From assembly GCA_016707785.1 (NCBI GenBank), contig JADJGZ010000033.1:1-57601 (forward strand): DNA of 57,601 nt. Direction: 5' to 3'. This DNA comes from Bacteroidales bacterium. GTDB taxonomy: Bacteria > Bacteroidota > Bacteroidia > Bacteroidales > UBA4417. The notes beneath the pieces were generated by a model. It did not search any database. It saw only the letters and a list, made by a program, of their open reading frames with translations, and was not told where the DNA came from. Of this stretch, positions 25,754 through 34,500 are shown piece by piece. Every line of letters starts with the position of its first letter. Position 1 is the first letter of the stretch. A program made the position numbers and the translations under genes.

Positions 25754-26788
25754 CTAATCAGTTAAAGTATCCTGAACAAGGTAATCATGGATGGCCAAGG
25801 CTGCTGATCGGGCATCGGTGAGGGTTTCAGTAAGTGTTTTCGGCCCGGTGCAGGTGCCAGCAAGGAACACACCTGGTACTTCACTGATATTGGAGAATAA
25901 GTGGGCATCGGCTGTGTTCAGAAACCGGTCTTCTGAGGTTTTGAAACCAAGGCTGACACCCAGCTTTGAATTCCCTTCGGCAGCTTCCATACCTGACATC
26001 AGCACCAGCATATCCACTGTTATTTTTAAAGGCTTACCTAAAAGAGTATCTTCAACTTTAACGACAATATTGCCTGACATATCTTCCGTTGATTCACTCA
26101 ATCGTCCCCTAATAAATTGAATGGAATGCTTCTCCTGTGCTTCTTTATACAACTCTTCATAATGCCTGCCGAACATACGGAGATCCATATAAAAACAGAA
26201 AATTTCTGCATCGGGGAATAGTTCCTTTACCTCGATGGCCTGTTTTACAGCGGTTATACAGCAAACCTTGGAGCAGTATATGTTCCCTGACTTTTCATCC
26301 CTTGATCCTACACAATGCACAAACCCAACCCTGGCAGGAGATTTTCCCAGGCGATGCCTGATACCATCATTTTCTTTGAAAATCTTTTCAAGATCGGAGG
26401 ATGTAATTACATGGTCATATATCCCATATCCATATTCCTCTTTTCTTTCAGCCTCAAATAATTTAAAACCAGTAGTAATCAATACAGCATCAGTATTCAT
26501 CACCCAACCATCGGCTGCAGAAATGATAAATTTTCCTGAAAAAGGTTTAACTGATTGAATTTCTTTATTGTAGTAAATAGGGATTGATGCATCAATATTT
26601 CTGATCAGGTGATCAACGACCTCACTGGCAGGGCGTCTGTCAGGGAATAATTCATTCCAGTTGTTGATATGCCCTCCGGGAACCTGACTCTTTTCAATGA
26701 TATTGACGCTATACCCCAATGAATGCAGTACAGATGAAGCCTCGAGACCTGCGGCCCCCGCTCCGATGACAGCAATCGTTTTACTCAT
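25754..26788 (-). CDS. HdrA/QmoA-like FAD-dependent oxidoreductase
   Basis: A 344-residue flavoprotein. N-terminal dinucleotide fold VIGAGAAGLEASSVLHSLG, the HdrA-typical GGHINNW loop, HCVGSRDEK with YCSKVCC (Fe-S ligand cysteines of HdrA/QmoA), and a C-terminal FAD-binding GVFLAGTCTGPKTLTETLTD. It lacks the extra ferredoxin modules of methanogen HdrA, so it is closer to QmoA or to the HdrA cores of the Hdr-like complexes. It overlaps the HdrB-like gene by 4 bp and precedes the short HdrC gene by 2 bp. Confidence 0.87.
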   Translation of the reverse strand: MSKTIAVIGAGAAGLEASSVLHSLGYSVNIIEKSQVPGGHINNWNELFPDRRPASEVVDHLIRNIDASIPIYYNKEIQSVKPFSGKFIISAADGWVMNTDAVLITTGFKLFEAERKEEYGYGIYDHVITSSDLEKIFKENDGIRHRLGKSPARVGFVHCVGSRDEKSGNIYCSKVCCITAVKQAIEVKELFPDAEIFCFYMDLRMFGRHYEELYKEAQEKHSIQFIRGRLSESTEDMSGNIVVKVEDTLLGKPLKITVDMLVLMSGMEAAEGNSKLGVSLGFKTSEDRFLNTADAHLFSNISEVPGVFLAGTCTGPKTLTETLTDARSAALAIHDYLVQDTLTD

Positions 26789-27861
26789 TCGGCATAGAAT
26801 TTAAGTATTGATGGTGCTTCTGGTTTACCAAGGTCTTCACCATTAGGTCCTTTAAACTTATTTTCAGGAATATACTCAATTCCTATTTTATCAAGCAATG
26901 GTTCACAGGCAACCTGGTGAAGCTGCAAACCTAACTCCCAGGGATCATACCCCAGTAACAGGCCAGCCACTTCCTCATATGTAAAAACTGGAATTCCCTG
27001 ATTGTTTTTTCCATAAGTACGGCCTTCCATTTCGCTAAGTGCATATTGCCAGCGATCAAGAAACATAGGGCATCCAGGGCAATTGGTTATAATCATATCA
27101 GGCTCAAAAGGTGCCATAGATTCGAATTTTTTCTTCGAGCAGGCAATTGAAAAGCCTCTGTTTGCCTGAACAGCATATTGTCTGAATCCGAATCCACAGC
27201 AATGCCGTCTCTCAGGGTAATCAATCACTTCACCTCCCCAGGCTTCTACCATGCCAGTGAGAACGTATGGATACTCAGCACCTCCAACCCCTTTATGGGG
27301 AAACATTTTTGAATAATGACATCCAATGTGTTCTACAACCCTCAAAGGATTTCCAGTATTTCTATTTATGAGCCTGTATTTAGCTTTGGCAGCAATTTCA
27401 TTTCTGAATTTAAAGATGATGTCGCTGGCATGTGCCAGGTTTGAGGGGATCTCAAATTCACGGCCAGTCGCTTTCATCAAATACTCCCTTGTTTTGTCGA
27501 GTGTTTCAGGAAAATGACGCCATGTTTCAATGATCTCGGTATACAATCCAAAAGAAGTAATGCAAGAAGCAATGTAGTTTTCATAACCGGCTTCCTTCAT
27601 AAGGGCAAATTGCCTGGCAATCACCGTCATCGTAGTTTCGAAGGGGACTACATCAGTATGATATCCTATTCCTGTACAAGATGTGTGATGCTGACTATCA
27701 TAGAGATCTTTCCCTAATTCATCTTTGAGAATTTTTGTAAATGCCTTTTCAGAACCCGGAAAAAAATTTTGCCTGATGCATGAACGGGCATAAAAGAATT
27801 TATCGTCGGCGATCTCTTTTTGATATTCTTTCCAAATGAGCCTTTTTCCTTCAAGCTTCAT
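26785..27861 (-). CDS. HdrB-like CCG-domain protein with a degenerate N-terminal half
   Basis: A 358-residue protein. The C-terminal CCG domain is intact: IGCHYSKMFP, RRHCCGFGFRQYA and TNCPGCPMF. In the N-terminal half the matching positions read SCTGIGYHTD and ASCITSFGL, so the CC and CxxC pairs of HdrB are not complete. HdrB normally uses two CCG domains to bind noncubane clusters at the disulfide site. One may be lost or altered here. The gene is tightly overlapped with its neighbours, so the function must be complex-bound. Confidence 0.82.
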   Translation of the reverse strand: MKLEGKRLIWKEYQKEIADDKFFYARSCIRQNFFPGSEKAFTKILKDELGKDLYDSQHHTSCTGIGYHTDVVPFETTMTVIARQFALMKEAGYENYIASCITSFGLYTEIIETWRHFPETLDKTREYLMKATGREFEIPSNLAHASDIIFKFRNEIAAKAKYRLINRNTGNPLRVVEHIGCHYSKMFPHKGVGGAEYPYVLTGMVEAWGGEVIDYPERRHCCGFGFRQYAVQANRGFSIACSKKKFESMAPFEPDMIITNCPGCPMFLDRWQYALSEMEGRTYGKNNQGIPVFTYEEVAGLLLGYDPWELGLQLHQVACEPLLDKIGIEYIPENKFKGPNGEDLGKPEAPSILKFYAE

Positions 27862-28568
27862 TCCCTGGTATGTGTTTCGTTATTGTCAGTATAAACTTTC
27901 ATAAAATAGGCTGCTCCCTGGTCCTCTTCGAAGCTTATACCCATTTCTTCTGCTTTCTTTTGTGAGAATTCTTCAATTTTATTGAACCTTTCAATTCCTC
28001 CTGTTACTTCAAAGATTCTACGGATTTCGTCGAGGTCCGACTGGTCAATTTTCCTGAGAGCGCCTGGTCCTTCTCCCTGGTAATTTGCCCCAAGTTTTGA
28101 CATTACAGGTTCCAGGTGCTCCATTTCCCATTCCCAGACTGGCCCTTGCTCAGGATGCAGTTCCGGTGCTATACTTTGAGGGTTGATGCAATAACCATGA
28201 GATAATATTTTTTCTCCGATACCCCTTTTAATAGCCAGTTGCTGCCTTCCTTTCTCCGATTCAGTAAAGTAACCCATATCCTGGGAAAGAGACCTAAGGG
28301 CAATAATCATCAATCCGGGGGTGTTCCCTCTAGGGCATCGTGTTTTGCATGACATACATTCGCCGCAATACCAGATAGTTTCACTCTTAAGTAGTTCGAT
28401 TAAATTGATTTCATCGCGTTTTTGAACTGCAACTGCAATAGCTCTCGGATCGTAATCATAGAACTCAGCTGCCGGGCAGATTGCAGTGCAGGTACCACAA
28501 TTGATACACGCTTTAAGGCTTTCAACAAACCTGACATCTTTATCCAATCGGTCAAATAGTTCACCCAT
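27858..28568 (-). CDS. HdrC-like 4Fe-4S protein, first gene of the Hdr-like operon
   Basis: A 236-residue protein with two 4Fe-4S clusters (CINCGTCTAICPAAEF and CGECMSCKTRCPRGNTPG), then a helical C-terminal region of ~120 residues. It should pass electrons to the HdrB-like subunit, which follows with a 4-bp overlap. A TATATTTG box at 28625-28632 is the likely operon promoter. Confidence 0.87.
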   Translation of the reverse strand: MGELFDRLDKDVRFVESLKACINCGTCTAICPAAEFYDYDPRAIAVAVQKRDEINLIELLKSETIWYCGECMSCKTRCPRGNTPGLMIIALRSLSQDMGYFTESEKGRQQLAIKRGIGEKILSHGYCINPQSIAPELHPEQGPVWEWEMEHLEPVMSKLGANYQGEGPGALRKIDQSDLDEIRRIFEVTGGIERFNKIEEFSQKKAEEMGISFEEDQGAAYFMKVYTDNNETHTRE

Positions 28569-28624
28569 ATCCGGAAGGCTTGGTTAACCTGGTGTGACTT
28601 GTATAATCATTATGAAATAGCAAA

Positions 28625-28632
28625 CAAATATA
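28625..28632 (-). promoter_or_regulatory. -7 box of the Hdr-like operon
   Basis: Minus-strand TATATTTG matches TAnnTTTG, 57 bp before the first start codon. The 28569-28818 interval holds nothing else I recognise. Confidence 0.5.
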
Positions 28633-28818
28633 GCTAAGAAATTTTGGCGAACTACATCATTAGCTTATCTGGAAAGAATCTTAAAGCAAGATCCTGGTGT
28701 AAAAGACGATAATTATGGCAAAAACATAAAATAACCCGGAAACCACAACATGTTTCCTTCATCTCATTAATAATCAGAAAAAATAATGCCTGAGACTGGC
28801 CAAAAAACTTAGTTTCTT

Positions 28819-29226
28819 TTAACTCTCCATGACTTGTTTGAGCCGGGCTGCCAATAAATTAATGAAATCCCGCATGGGTTTTTCAGCCATCATGGAGATA
28901 AATGGATTCATATCTGCATCCATGACTAATTGCACTTTTGTTGAAGTTTCTCCCTCAACTTCAAAATGACAGGAGAGTTTAAAATCAAAGGGTAACTTCC
29001 CCTCTCCTTCCATAACTACTTTTGAAAATGGAAGCCTTTCAATCATTCTCATGCCAAGGGTTGCCAGTCCTTTGATTTCAAAAGAGCATTGATCCGGGGT
29101 TGCTGACCAGTTCTGTACTTGTTCCGGCATCAGGTGAGAAAAGTTGGTAAAGTCACTTAAGAAAATGTAGATATCCTTCGCTTCACGCTGTACCAGGAAA
29201 GAATCGCTTGAAATTGATTTACCCAT
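28819..29226 (-). CDS. SRPBCC-fold (START/Bet v1-like) protein
   Basis: A 135-residue protein of alternating strands and a C-terminal helix (PMRDFINLLAARLKQVM). It opens with SDSFLVQREAKDIYIFLSD, a pattern of small polyketide cyclase/START domains. It is 2 bp downstream of pyrE and so co-transcribed. The ligand is unknown. Confidence 0.7.
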   Translation of the reverse strand: MGKSISSDSFLVQREAKDIYIFLSDFTNFSHLMPEQVQNWSATPDQCSFEIKGLATLGMRMIERLPFSKVVMEGEGKLPFDFKLSCHFEVEGETSTKVQLVMDADMNPFISMMAEKPMRDFINLLAARLKQVMES

Positions 29227-29228
29227 AA

Positions 29229-29873
29229 TTAAACGCCCCAGGTTTTAGGATTCTCACGCCATTGAATCAATGATTGCATGTCGGAATCCTTTATAATATT
29301 CTGCTCCAGGGCTTTTTTTACGAGATAATTATAATTAGTGAGTGTTTTTAGGATGCAATTAGCTGCCTTAAAACTTTCTTCTGCTTCCGGAAGGCCATAG
29401 GTAAAGATGGCAACCATTCCCTTAACGTTGCATCCGGCATCGCGTAGTGCCTGCACAGCATTTAAACTGCTTTTGCCAGTGGAAACGAGGTCTTCAATCA
29501 CTACAACGGATTGCCCGCTTTCAACCACTCCTTCAATCTGATTTTCCAGGCCATGCCCTTTTTTCTCGGAACGGATATATACAAAAGGAAGTCCAAGATC
29601 CTGAGCCACAAGCACACCTGCAGCAATTGCTCCCGTAGCAACACCGGCAATCAGGTCAACATTTCCAAATTCATCATTTATGAGTTTCACAAACTCCTGC
29701 CGGATATAGGTCCGGATCTTTGGATAAGAAAGAGTGCGACGATTATCGCAATAAATTGGGGACTTTATACCTGAACTCCAGGTAAATGGATTGGCATTGT
29801 CCAGCTTAATTGCTTTAATTTGCAATAATGATTCAGCAACGGTTAGGGCAGTATCTTCAAACTTCGATTTCAT
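29229..29873 (-). CDS. pyrE: Orotate phosphoribosyltransferase
   Basis: A 214-residue enzyme that forms OMP from orotate and PRPP in pyrimidine synthesis. The PRPP loop is VVVIEDLVSTGKSSLNAV. Other motifs are KSPIYCDNRRTLSYP and LPFVYIRSEKKGHG. It is divergent from the NUDIX gene at 29970. No TAnnTTTG box was seen in the 96-bp gap. Confidence 0.95.
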   Translation of the reverse strand: MKSKFEDTALTVAESLLQIKAIKLDNANPFTWSSGIKSPIYCDNRRTLSYPKIRTYIRQEFVKLINDEFGNVDLIAGVATGAIAAGVLVAQDLGLPFVYIRSEKKGHGLENQIEGVVESGQSVVVIEDLVSTGKSSLNAVQALRDAGCNVKGMVAIFTYGLPEAEESFKAANCILKTLTNYNYLVKKALEQNIIKDSDMQSLIQWRENPKTWGV

Positions 29874-29969
29874 CTATCTTTCGGATTACTGTTCGGGGTT
29901 TACTTAGTAAGTAGTTTGATTGCAATATGCTTCCCAACTACTCAAAGAATATAAAACGCAAACTTTATT

Positions 29970-30590
29970 ATGGGTCAAAGGTATAGAGTTTTTCTGAATG
30001 ATCGCGTGATCGAAATTTCAGAAATTATCAACAATATTGATAATCAGCCTGATGAAATAACAATTCAGTATTCTGATAAGAAAGAACTCAAAAAAGAAAT
30101 AGAACGATTCATATTGGATCCTAATTGCAATAGGATGAATATTTTTTCAGCCGTTCATCCTTCAGACAGTTGGAAGGATTTTATTTCATGTTTCAAATAC
30201 CTGGAAGCAGCCGGTGGAGTTGTTTACAATGAAAAGAAAGAGATACTTTTTATCAGGAGATTTGAAAAATGGGATTTGCCTAAAGGCAAAATTGAAAAAA
30301 ATGAGCATCCGGAGGAAGCTGCTGTAAGGGAAGTAGAGGAAGAAACCGGGTTGAATCAGCCAGCTATTTTACATTCTTTGCCTGATACTTACCATCTATA
30401 TCCGGATCGCAATAATAAGTTCATTCTTAAAAAGACATTTTGGTTTCGAATGTCATACTATGGGTCGGAGGCACTTATACCACAATTGGAAGAACATATC
30501 ACTGAAGCCAGGTGGATTTCTGAAAAAAAGTTAGATGAAATTCTAACTAATACCTACGCATCATTAAAAGGCTTGCTGGAACAGCTTTAG
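29970..30590 (+). CDS. NUDIX hydrolase
   Basis: A 206-residue protein. An N-terminal ~70-residue domain of unknown type (GQRYRVFLNDRVIEISEI) precedes the NUDIX domain. The box is GKIEKNEHPEEAAVREVEEE plus TG, matching Gx5Ex7REUxEExGU with all catalytic acids. The substrate (nucleoside diphosphate derivative) cannot be told from the sequence. The gene order pyrE<>nudix>coaD is common in Bacteroidota. Confidence 0.88.
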   Translation: MGQRYRVFLNDRVIEISEIINNIDNQPDEITIQYSDKKELKKEIERFILDPNCNRMNIFSAVHPSDSWKDFISCFKYLEAAGGVVYNEKKEILFIRRFEKWDLPKGKIEKNEHPEEAAVREVEEETGLNQPAILHSLPDTYHLYPDRNNKFILKKTFWFRMSYYGSEALIPQLEEHITEARWISEKKLDEILTNTYASLKGLLEQL

Positions 30591-30655
30591 CGCTATTATG
30601 ACAGGCCATATCCCTGACAGTATCTTTTCCTTCACTGAGTCGCAATTTCTTTTCA

Positions 30656-30663
30656 TAACTTTG
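30656..30663 (+). promoter_or_regulatory. -7 box of coaD
   Basis: TAACTTTG matches TAnnTTTG, 17 bp before the coaD start codon. Confidence 0.5.
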
Positions 30664-30679
30664 TATAAATATAATCTTT

Positions 30680-31141
30680 ATGAAAATAGCAGTCTTTCCA
30701 GGCTCCTTTGATCCGATTACCCGGGGCCATGAATCTATAGTTCAACGTGCGATCCCGCTTTTTGATAAGATTATTATTGCTATTGGCACTAATATTGACA
30801 AATCAGGCTATTTTACATTAGAGCAACGGTTAACCTGGATTCATGAAGTCTTCAAAGATGAACCCTCTGTTTCTGTAACCAGTTATCATGGACTTACAGT
30901 TGATTTCTGTCATGAAGTGAATGCAGGTTATATGATCAGGGGATTGCGCACATCTGCAGATTTTGAATTCGAGAGGAGTGTTGCCCAGGTGAATACCCGC
31001 CTATCGGGAGAATTGGAAACAATATTTTTCCTCACTTTGCCTGAACATGTAATGATTACATCTTCTATTGTAAGAGAAGTGCATAAGTATGGAAGAAATG
31101 TAAGCCAGTTTGTCCCTGATGGTATAATTATTCCGAAGTAG
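30680..31141 (+). CDS. coaD: Pantetheine-phosphate adenylyltransferase
   Basis: A 153-residue enzyme of coenzyme A synthesis (4'-phosphopantetheine plus ATP gives dephospho-CoA). It has the nucleotidyltransferase signature FPGSFDPITRGH and ISS-type loop ITSSIVREV. The usual TxGH is TRGH. It ends 14 bp inside the convergent rsmD reading frame. Confidence 0.95.
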   Translation: MKIAVFPGSFDPITRGHESIVQRAIPLFDKIIIAIGTNIDKSGYFTLEQRLTWIHEVFKDEPSVSVTSYHGLTVDFCHEVNAGYMIRGLRTSADFEFERSVAQVNTRLSGELETIFFLTLPEHVMITSSIVREVHKYGRNVSQFVPDGIIIPK

Positions 31142-31678
31142 ATTCCTGGAAAAGAAAAAAGGTAAAATGCACTTTCCCATAGTTCCGTTCTTCCTGGAAG
31201 CAGGGATGTTTACTGAAATTTACCGATGAATCATGTTCGATGATCATCATCCCTTCATCATTCAATAAACCATTTTTGATTACCAGGTCAGGAATAAGCA
31301 AAACTTCCTTCATATCATAGGGCGGATCTGCAAAAATGATATCGAATTTACGTTTGACTGATTTGAGGTAATTAAAAACATTAGCCTTTATAACATAAAC
31401 ATTGCTAAGTTTAATTTCCACTATTGCTTTAGAAATATACTCAGTACAACGATGATTCAATTCAACAGCGACCACATCTTTTACACCCCTGGAAGCAAAT
31501 TCCATAGTAATACTTCCTGTACCGGCAAAAAGATCCAGCACTGATGATTCGGTGAAGTCTACCTGATTATTCAGGATATTGAAAAGACTTTCCTTAGCCA
31601 GGTCGGTAGTAGGACGAACCGGAAGCCCTTTTGGGGGATGAAGTTGCCTCCTCTATGTGATCCACTGATTATTCGCAA
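31128..31678 (-). pseudogene. rsmD: 16S rRNA (guanine966-N2)-methyltransferase gene with a frameshift
   Basis: The long frame (31541 down to 31128) carries VLDLFAGTGSITMEF, the SAM-binding motif I, and the catalytic ADPPYD. Its own upstream frame ends at a TAG with no usable start codon. The expected N-terminus is present in another frame: TTG at 31678 gives (M)RIISGSHRGGNFIP, then the long frame resumes as PPKGLPVRPTTDLAKESLFN. One C is missing in the C5 run at 31633-31637 on the minus strand. With six C the protein is 183 residues, the normal RsmD length. TTG start and 10-nt overlap with the DUF3822 gene suggest translational coupling. The break is either a real mutation or an assembly error. 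Confidence 0.75.
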
Positions 31679-32538
31679 AATGGTAGATTAAAGAGTGTGA
31701 AGTATTTATGAACAGGAATATCTGAAAAAACAGTGCCAAAATCAGCCTGTACGCCAAAATTTGCAAAATTCAGGCGGTCAATATAGTGATACAGCATTTT
31801 AAAGTCCTCATCACCTGCTATGATATCACCCATCAGGTTTACAATTTCTTCAGAGGGCACGAAACCCATTTGCTCCAGGACATATATTGTAAAGTAAACC
31901 AGATCATCGGGTGCAGATCTTTTGAAAGTATTGTAATATAGTAATTTTCTACCCTGAATAATGATTACATCAAAAAAGCCTCCCATAACATTTAAGAATA
32001 CCTGCCTTGCAATAATATGATCATTTGATCTCAGAAGGCTCTGAATAAGGGCTGTAGCTGTTGATCCGGGTTGCAGGACACTAAACCTGGAAATGCAAAG
32101 GTTCCTTATGCAGGAAGGCAATGCATAAGCAACCTGAATATTGCCAATTTCAAGAAACTGAGTAGCAACAATTTCAGCAGCATCCAACTGATGATTGAAC
32201 CTGAAGTAAGACTCAAGGCTCGTTTCATGAACAAAACCCGGGGGTATTAAAGTAGCTTTCGGAGAAGCATATACAAGATCAATTTTATTGAAGGCAAGCT
32301 GGAACAGATCAATTTTATTCATTTCCTGCTTAAAGAGCTCACATAGTTTCTCATTCCTGGGAATTGCTGAACTATTTCTAATACCAAGGGTATAGTCGGC
32401 AAGGGCCACAAAGGTCATAGTCCTGGGGTCCAGAACACAAAAAGAAAATCCATCCGGCCTTAGCAGGATGGATAATCTGTATTTTTCAGTATGCCCCTGG
32501 TCAAATAATGGATCAACCAGGTTCAGGATACATTCCAA
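31669..32538 (-). CDS. DUF3822 family protein
   Basis: A 289-residue protein with an ASKHA-like pattern (KYRLSILLRPDGFSFCVLDP at residues about 18-37; VYASPKATLIP). The last codons overlap the TTG start of rsmD. DUF3822, rsmD and coaD are a conserved neighbourhood in Bacteroidota. The function is not known. Confidence 0.85.
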   Translation of the reverse strand: MECILNLVDPLFDQGHTEKYRLSILLRPDGFSFCVLDPRTMTFVALADYTLGIRNSSAIPRNEKLCELFKQEMNKIDLFQLAFNKIDLVYASPKATLIPPGFVHETSLESYFRFNHQLDAAEIVATQFLEIGNIQVAYALPSCIRNLCISRFSVLQPGSTATALIQSLLRSNDHIIARQVFLNVMGGFFDVIIIQGRKLLYYNTFKRSAPDDLVYFTIYVLEQMGFVPSEEIVNLMGDIIAGDEDFKMLYHYIDRLNFANFGVQADFGTVFSDIPVHKYFTLFNLPFCE

Positions 32539-32556
32539 GGTTAGAGTATTATCAGA

Positions 32557-33153
32557 TTACTCCCAGTTGCCGTCGGTAGAGGCTTCATACATAGAACCTA
32601 CCTTAAGCCCGGGAAATTTATTCTTGTCTTTCATCTCCTGAACTCTATTGATTACTAACTGCTTATTTAAACCAATAGAATAAGTTTCGAGAGGAGCAGT
32701 GACTTCAAAAACACTGACATCAACTCCCCCTTTATTAATTTTACCTGCCTGCAGAGTGAACTTTTCATTATTTGAAAAGGGAATGAGTTCCAGCTCTTCC
32801 AATTTATAGTTCTTCTTAGCAAAGATTGAATCAAAGATACTTACAAAACCAATTGTATCAGTGATGGTCCTGGTATTGGTAGTGTCCTTTGGATCAGGTA
32901 CCATTTTAACTTCAGGAACTTTACCTTCACGAACAAACTGAATCAGGGTATCAAAGCTAGTAGTATATCGCTTATTCAGTGTCTTGAAAAGAGACTGAGC
33001 AGTGCGGATATCCTTAAGTTTTGAGATAACATCCTCACTTCTTGACTGAAGTTCTTGTTCAAATTTTAGCGGTGTATTGATACTATTGTAAACCAGATAA
33101 CCCAGAATAACAATAACCAGGGCAAGAACAACCTTAATGACGGGACTTTTCAT
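32557..33153 (-). CDS. Membrane-anchored protein of unknown function
   Basis: A 198-residue protein with one N-terminal TM helix (residues 7-23) followed by a coiled-coil-like stretch (FEQELQSRSEDVISKLKDI), then KVPEVKMVPDPKDTTNTRTI and a mixed C-terminal domain. The N-terminal helix plus soluble tail recalls pseudopilin-like or anchored adaptor proteins, but I cannot place it. It is 18 bp before the DUF3822 gene and has its own -7 box at 33229-33236. Confidence 0.7.
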   Translation of the reverse strand: MKSPVIKVVLALVIVILGYLVYNSINTPLKFEQELQSRSEDVISKLKDIRTAQSLFKTLNKRYTTSFDTLIQFVREGKVPEVKMVPDPKDTTNTRTITDTIGFVSIFDSIFAKKNYKLEELELIPFSNNEKFTLQAGKINKGGVDVSVFEVTAPLETYSIGLNKQLVINRVQEMKDKNKFPGLKVGSMYEASTDGNWE

Positions 33154-33228
33154 ATATTGAATGGTTAAAGATTTTCAACCTTATTCCTTGATCCTCAAAA
33201 CCTAGGCGGATAACTTACAAGGAGGGTG

Positions 33229-33236
33229 CAAATGTA
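33229..33236 (-). promoter_or_regulatory. -7 box of the DUF3822-rsmD operon
   Basis: Minus-strand TACATTTG matches TAnnTTTG, 76 bp before the start at 33153. Confidence 0.5.
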
Positions 33237-33331
33237 GAATAAATTCCATAATAATGTATTCAGGTTACATCGAAAAAATGCAGTAAATCATTATGGAACG
33301 TTTTTTGATATAGTCCTTACTATCTCTAAAA

Positions 33332-33364
33332 TTGAGGTAAGTACGATTAATATTTCTACATTTG
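33332..33364 (+). promoter_or_regulatory. Promoter of the TPR protein gene
   Basis: TTG at 33332-33334, a 22-nt spacer, then TACATTTG at 33357-33364, matching TAnnTTTG. The start codon is 43 bp downstream. Confidence 0.6.
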
Positions 33365-33407
33365 TACTTCCATAAGTGAAACACTATAAATAAACACTGG
33401 TAACACT

Positions 33408-34379
33408 ATGAAAAATTCCCTTTTTCTTGCCACTGCTCTAGCAGCAATCTTTTTCCTGAACACCCCTGTTCTTTTTTCACAAACCAAAGACGATGCCGGT
33501 AATGCTTATAATGCAGCCCGTACCTTATCAACTACTGATAAAGCTGGTGCACTTAAAGGCATGATTGAGGTTGTTACTATGAGTGAAAAAATTGGGGCGG
33601 AAGCTGATGATATTAAAAATATGGCGATAGCTGTCATTCCTGATTGGCAGTACCAAATCGCCAATGATTTCCTCAAAGAAAAAAAATATGATGAGGCGAT
33701 CACTGCATTTGAACAAACCATTGTTCTTGCAGAAAAATATAATGACACTGAAAAGAAAAGTAAATCTTTGGGGCAGCTCCCAAAACTACATTTTATTAAA
33801 GGACAGGAAGCTTTGAAAGCAGATAATACTGATGGTGCAATTGCCAGTTTTGACAAAGCTATTGGATTTGATCCTGAATACACTAAAGCATATTTCAGCA
33901 AAGGAGCAGCGTATAAGAAGAAAGGTGATTTCGATAATATGCAGAAAGCGATGGATAAAGCCTATGAACTGGGAATCAAGACCAACGACACTGCCACAGC
34001 TGCAAAAGCAAAGGATGCTATGGGTTCAACCTTTCTCAGCAGGTCCAATAAAGCATTTGCTGCCAAGAATTATGCACAGGCAATCGAACTCGCAAATAAA
34101 TCCCTGGAATACACCCCTGAAAGTAGCTCTACCTTCCTCATCCTTTGTGTTAGTTATAATGCCCAGGTAAAATCAGACCTTGCACTGGAAGCAGCTAACA
34201 AAGGTTTAGCAATTGAACAGAAACCTGAAAAACAGGCTGATTTCTATTTCCAGATTGGAAAAGCGTATGAAGGAAAAAAGGATAATGCTAATGCATGTGC
34301 CAATTATAAAAAAGTGACAACCGGTCCTAATAAGGCAGCTGCAGATTACCAGATGAAAACGGTATTAAAGTGTAAATAG
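33408..34379 (+). CDS. Periplasmic TPR-repeat protein
   Basis: A 323-residue exported protein. The signal peptide MKNSLFLATALAAIFFLNTPV precedes about six TPR-like helical pairs, including ANDFLKEKKYDEAITAFEQT, DNTDGAIASFDKAIGFDPEY and NYAQAIELANKSLEYTPES. The C-terminal NACANYKKVTTGPNKAAADY resembles the tail of BT-type TPR lipoproteins. It is likely a protein-interaction scaffold. It is flanked by a promoter and a terminator, so it is monocistronic. Confidence 0.82.
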   Translation: MKNSLFLATALAAIFFLNTPVLFSQTKDDAGNAYNAARTLSTTDKAGALKGMIEVVTMSEKIGAEADDIKNMAIAVIPDWQYQIANDFLKEKKYDEAITAFEQTIVLAEKYNDTEKKSKSLGQLPKLHFIKGQEALKADNTDGAIASFDKAIGFDPEYTKAYFSKGAAYKKKGDFDNMQKAMDKAYELGIKTNDTATAAKAKDAMGSTFLSRSNKAFAAKNYAQAIELANKSLEYTPESSSTFLILCVSYNAQVKSDLALEAANKGLAIEQKPEKQADFYFQIGKAYEGKKDNANACANYKKVTTGPNKAAADYQMKTVLKCK

Positions 34380-34396
34380 ATAATCTTTAAGATTTT

Positions 34397-34430
34397 AAAA
34401 AGGCTGTTTCCAGAAGGAGACAGCCTTTTT
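34397..34430 (+). terminator. Intrinsic terminator of the TPR protein gene
   Basis: AAAAAGGCTGTTTCC pairs with GGAGACAGCCTTTTT (15 bp, one T-G wobble) around AGAA. Confidence 0.85.
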
Positions 34431-34500
34431 ATATTTGGATCAATGATTTCTTTCTTTAACTCGCTATTAATAATTCCATCCGGGCGCAGGCGAGGTCCAC

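Noticed and set aside
31128..31141. Overlap of coaD and rsmD ends as a regulatory antisense feature
   Set aside because: A 14-bp convergent overlap is common and needs no special explanation.
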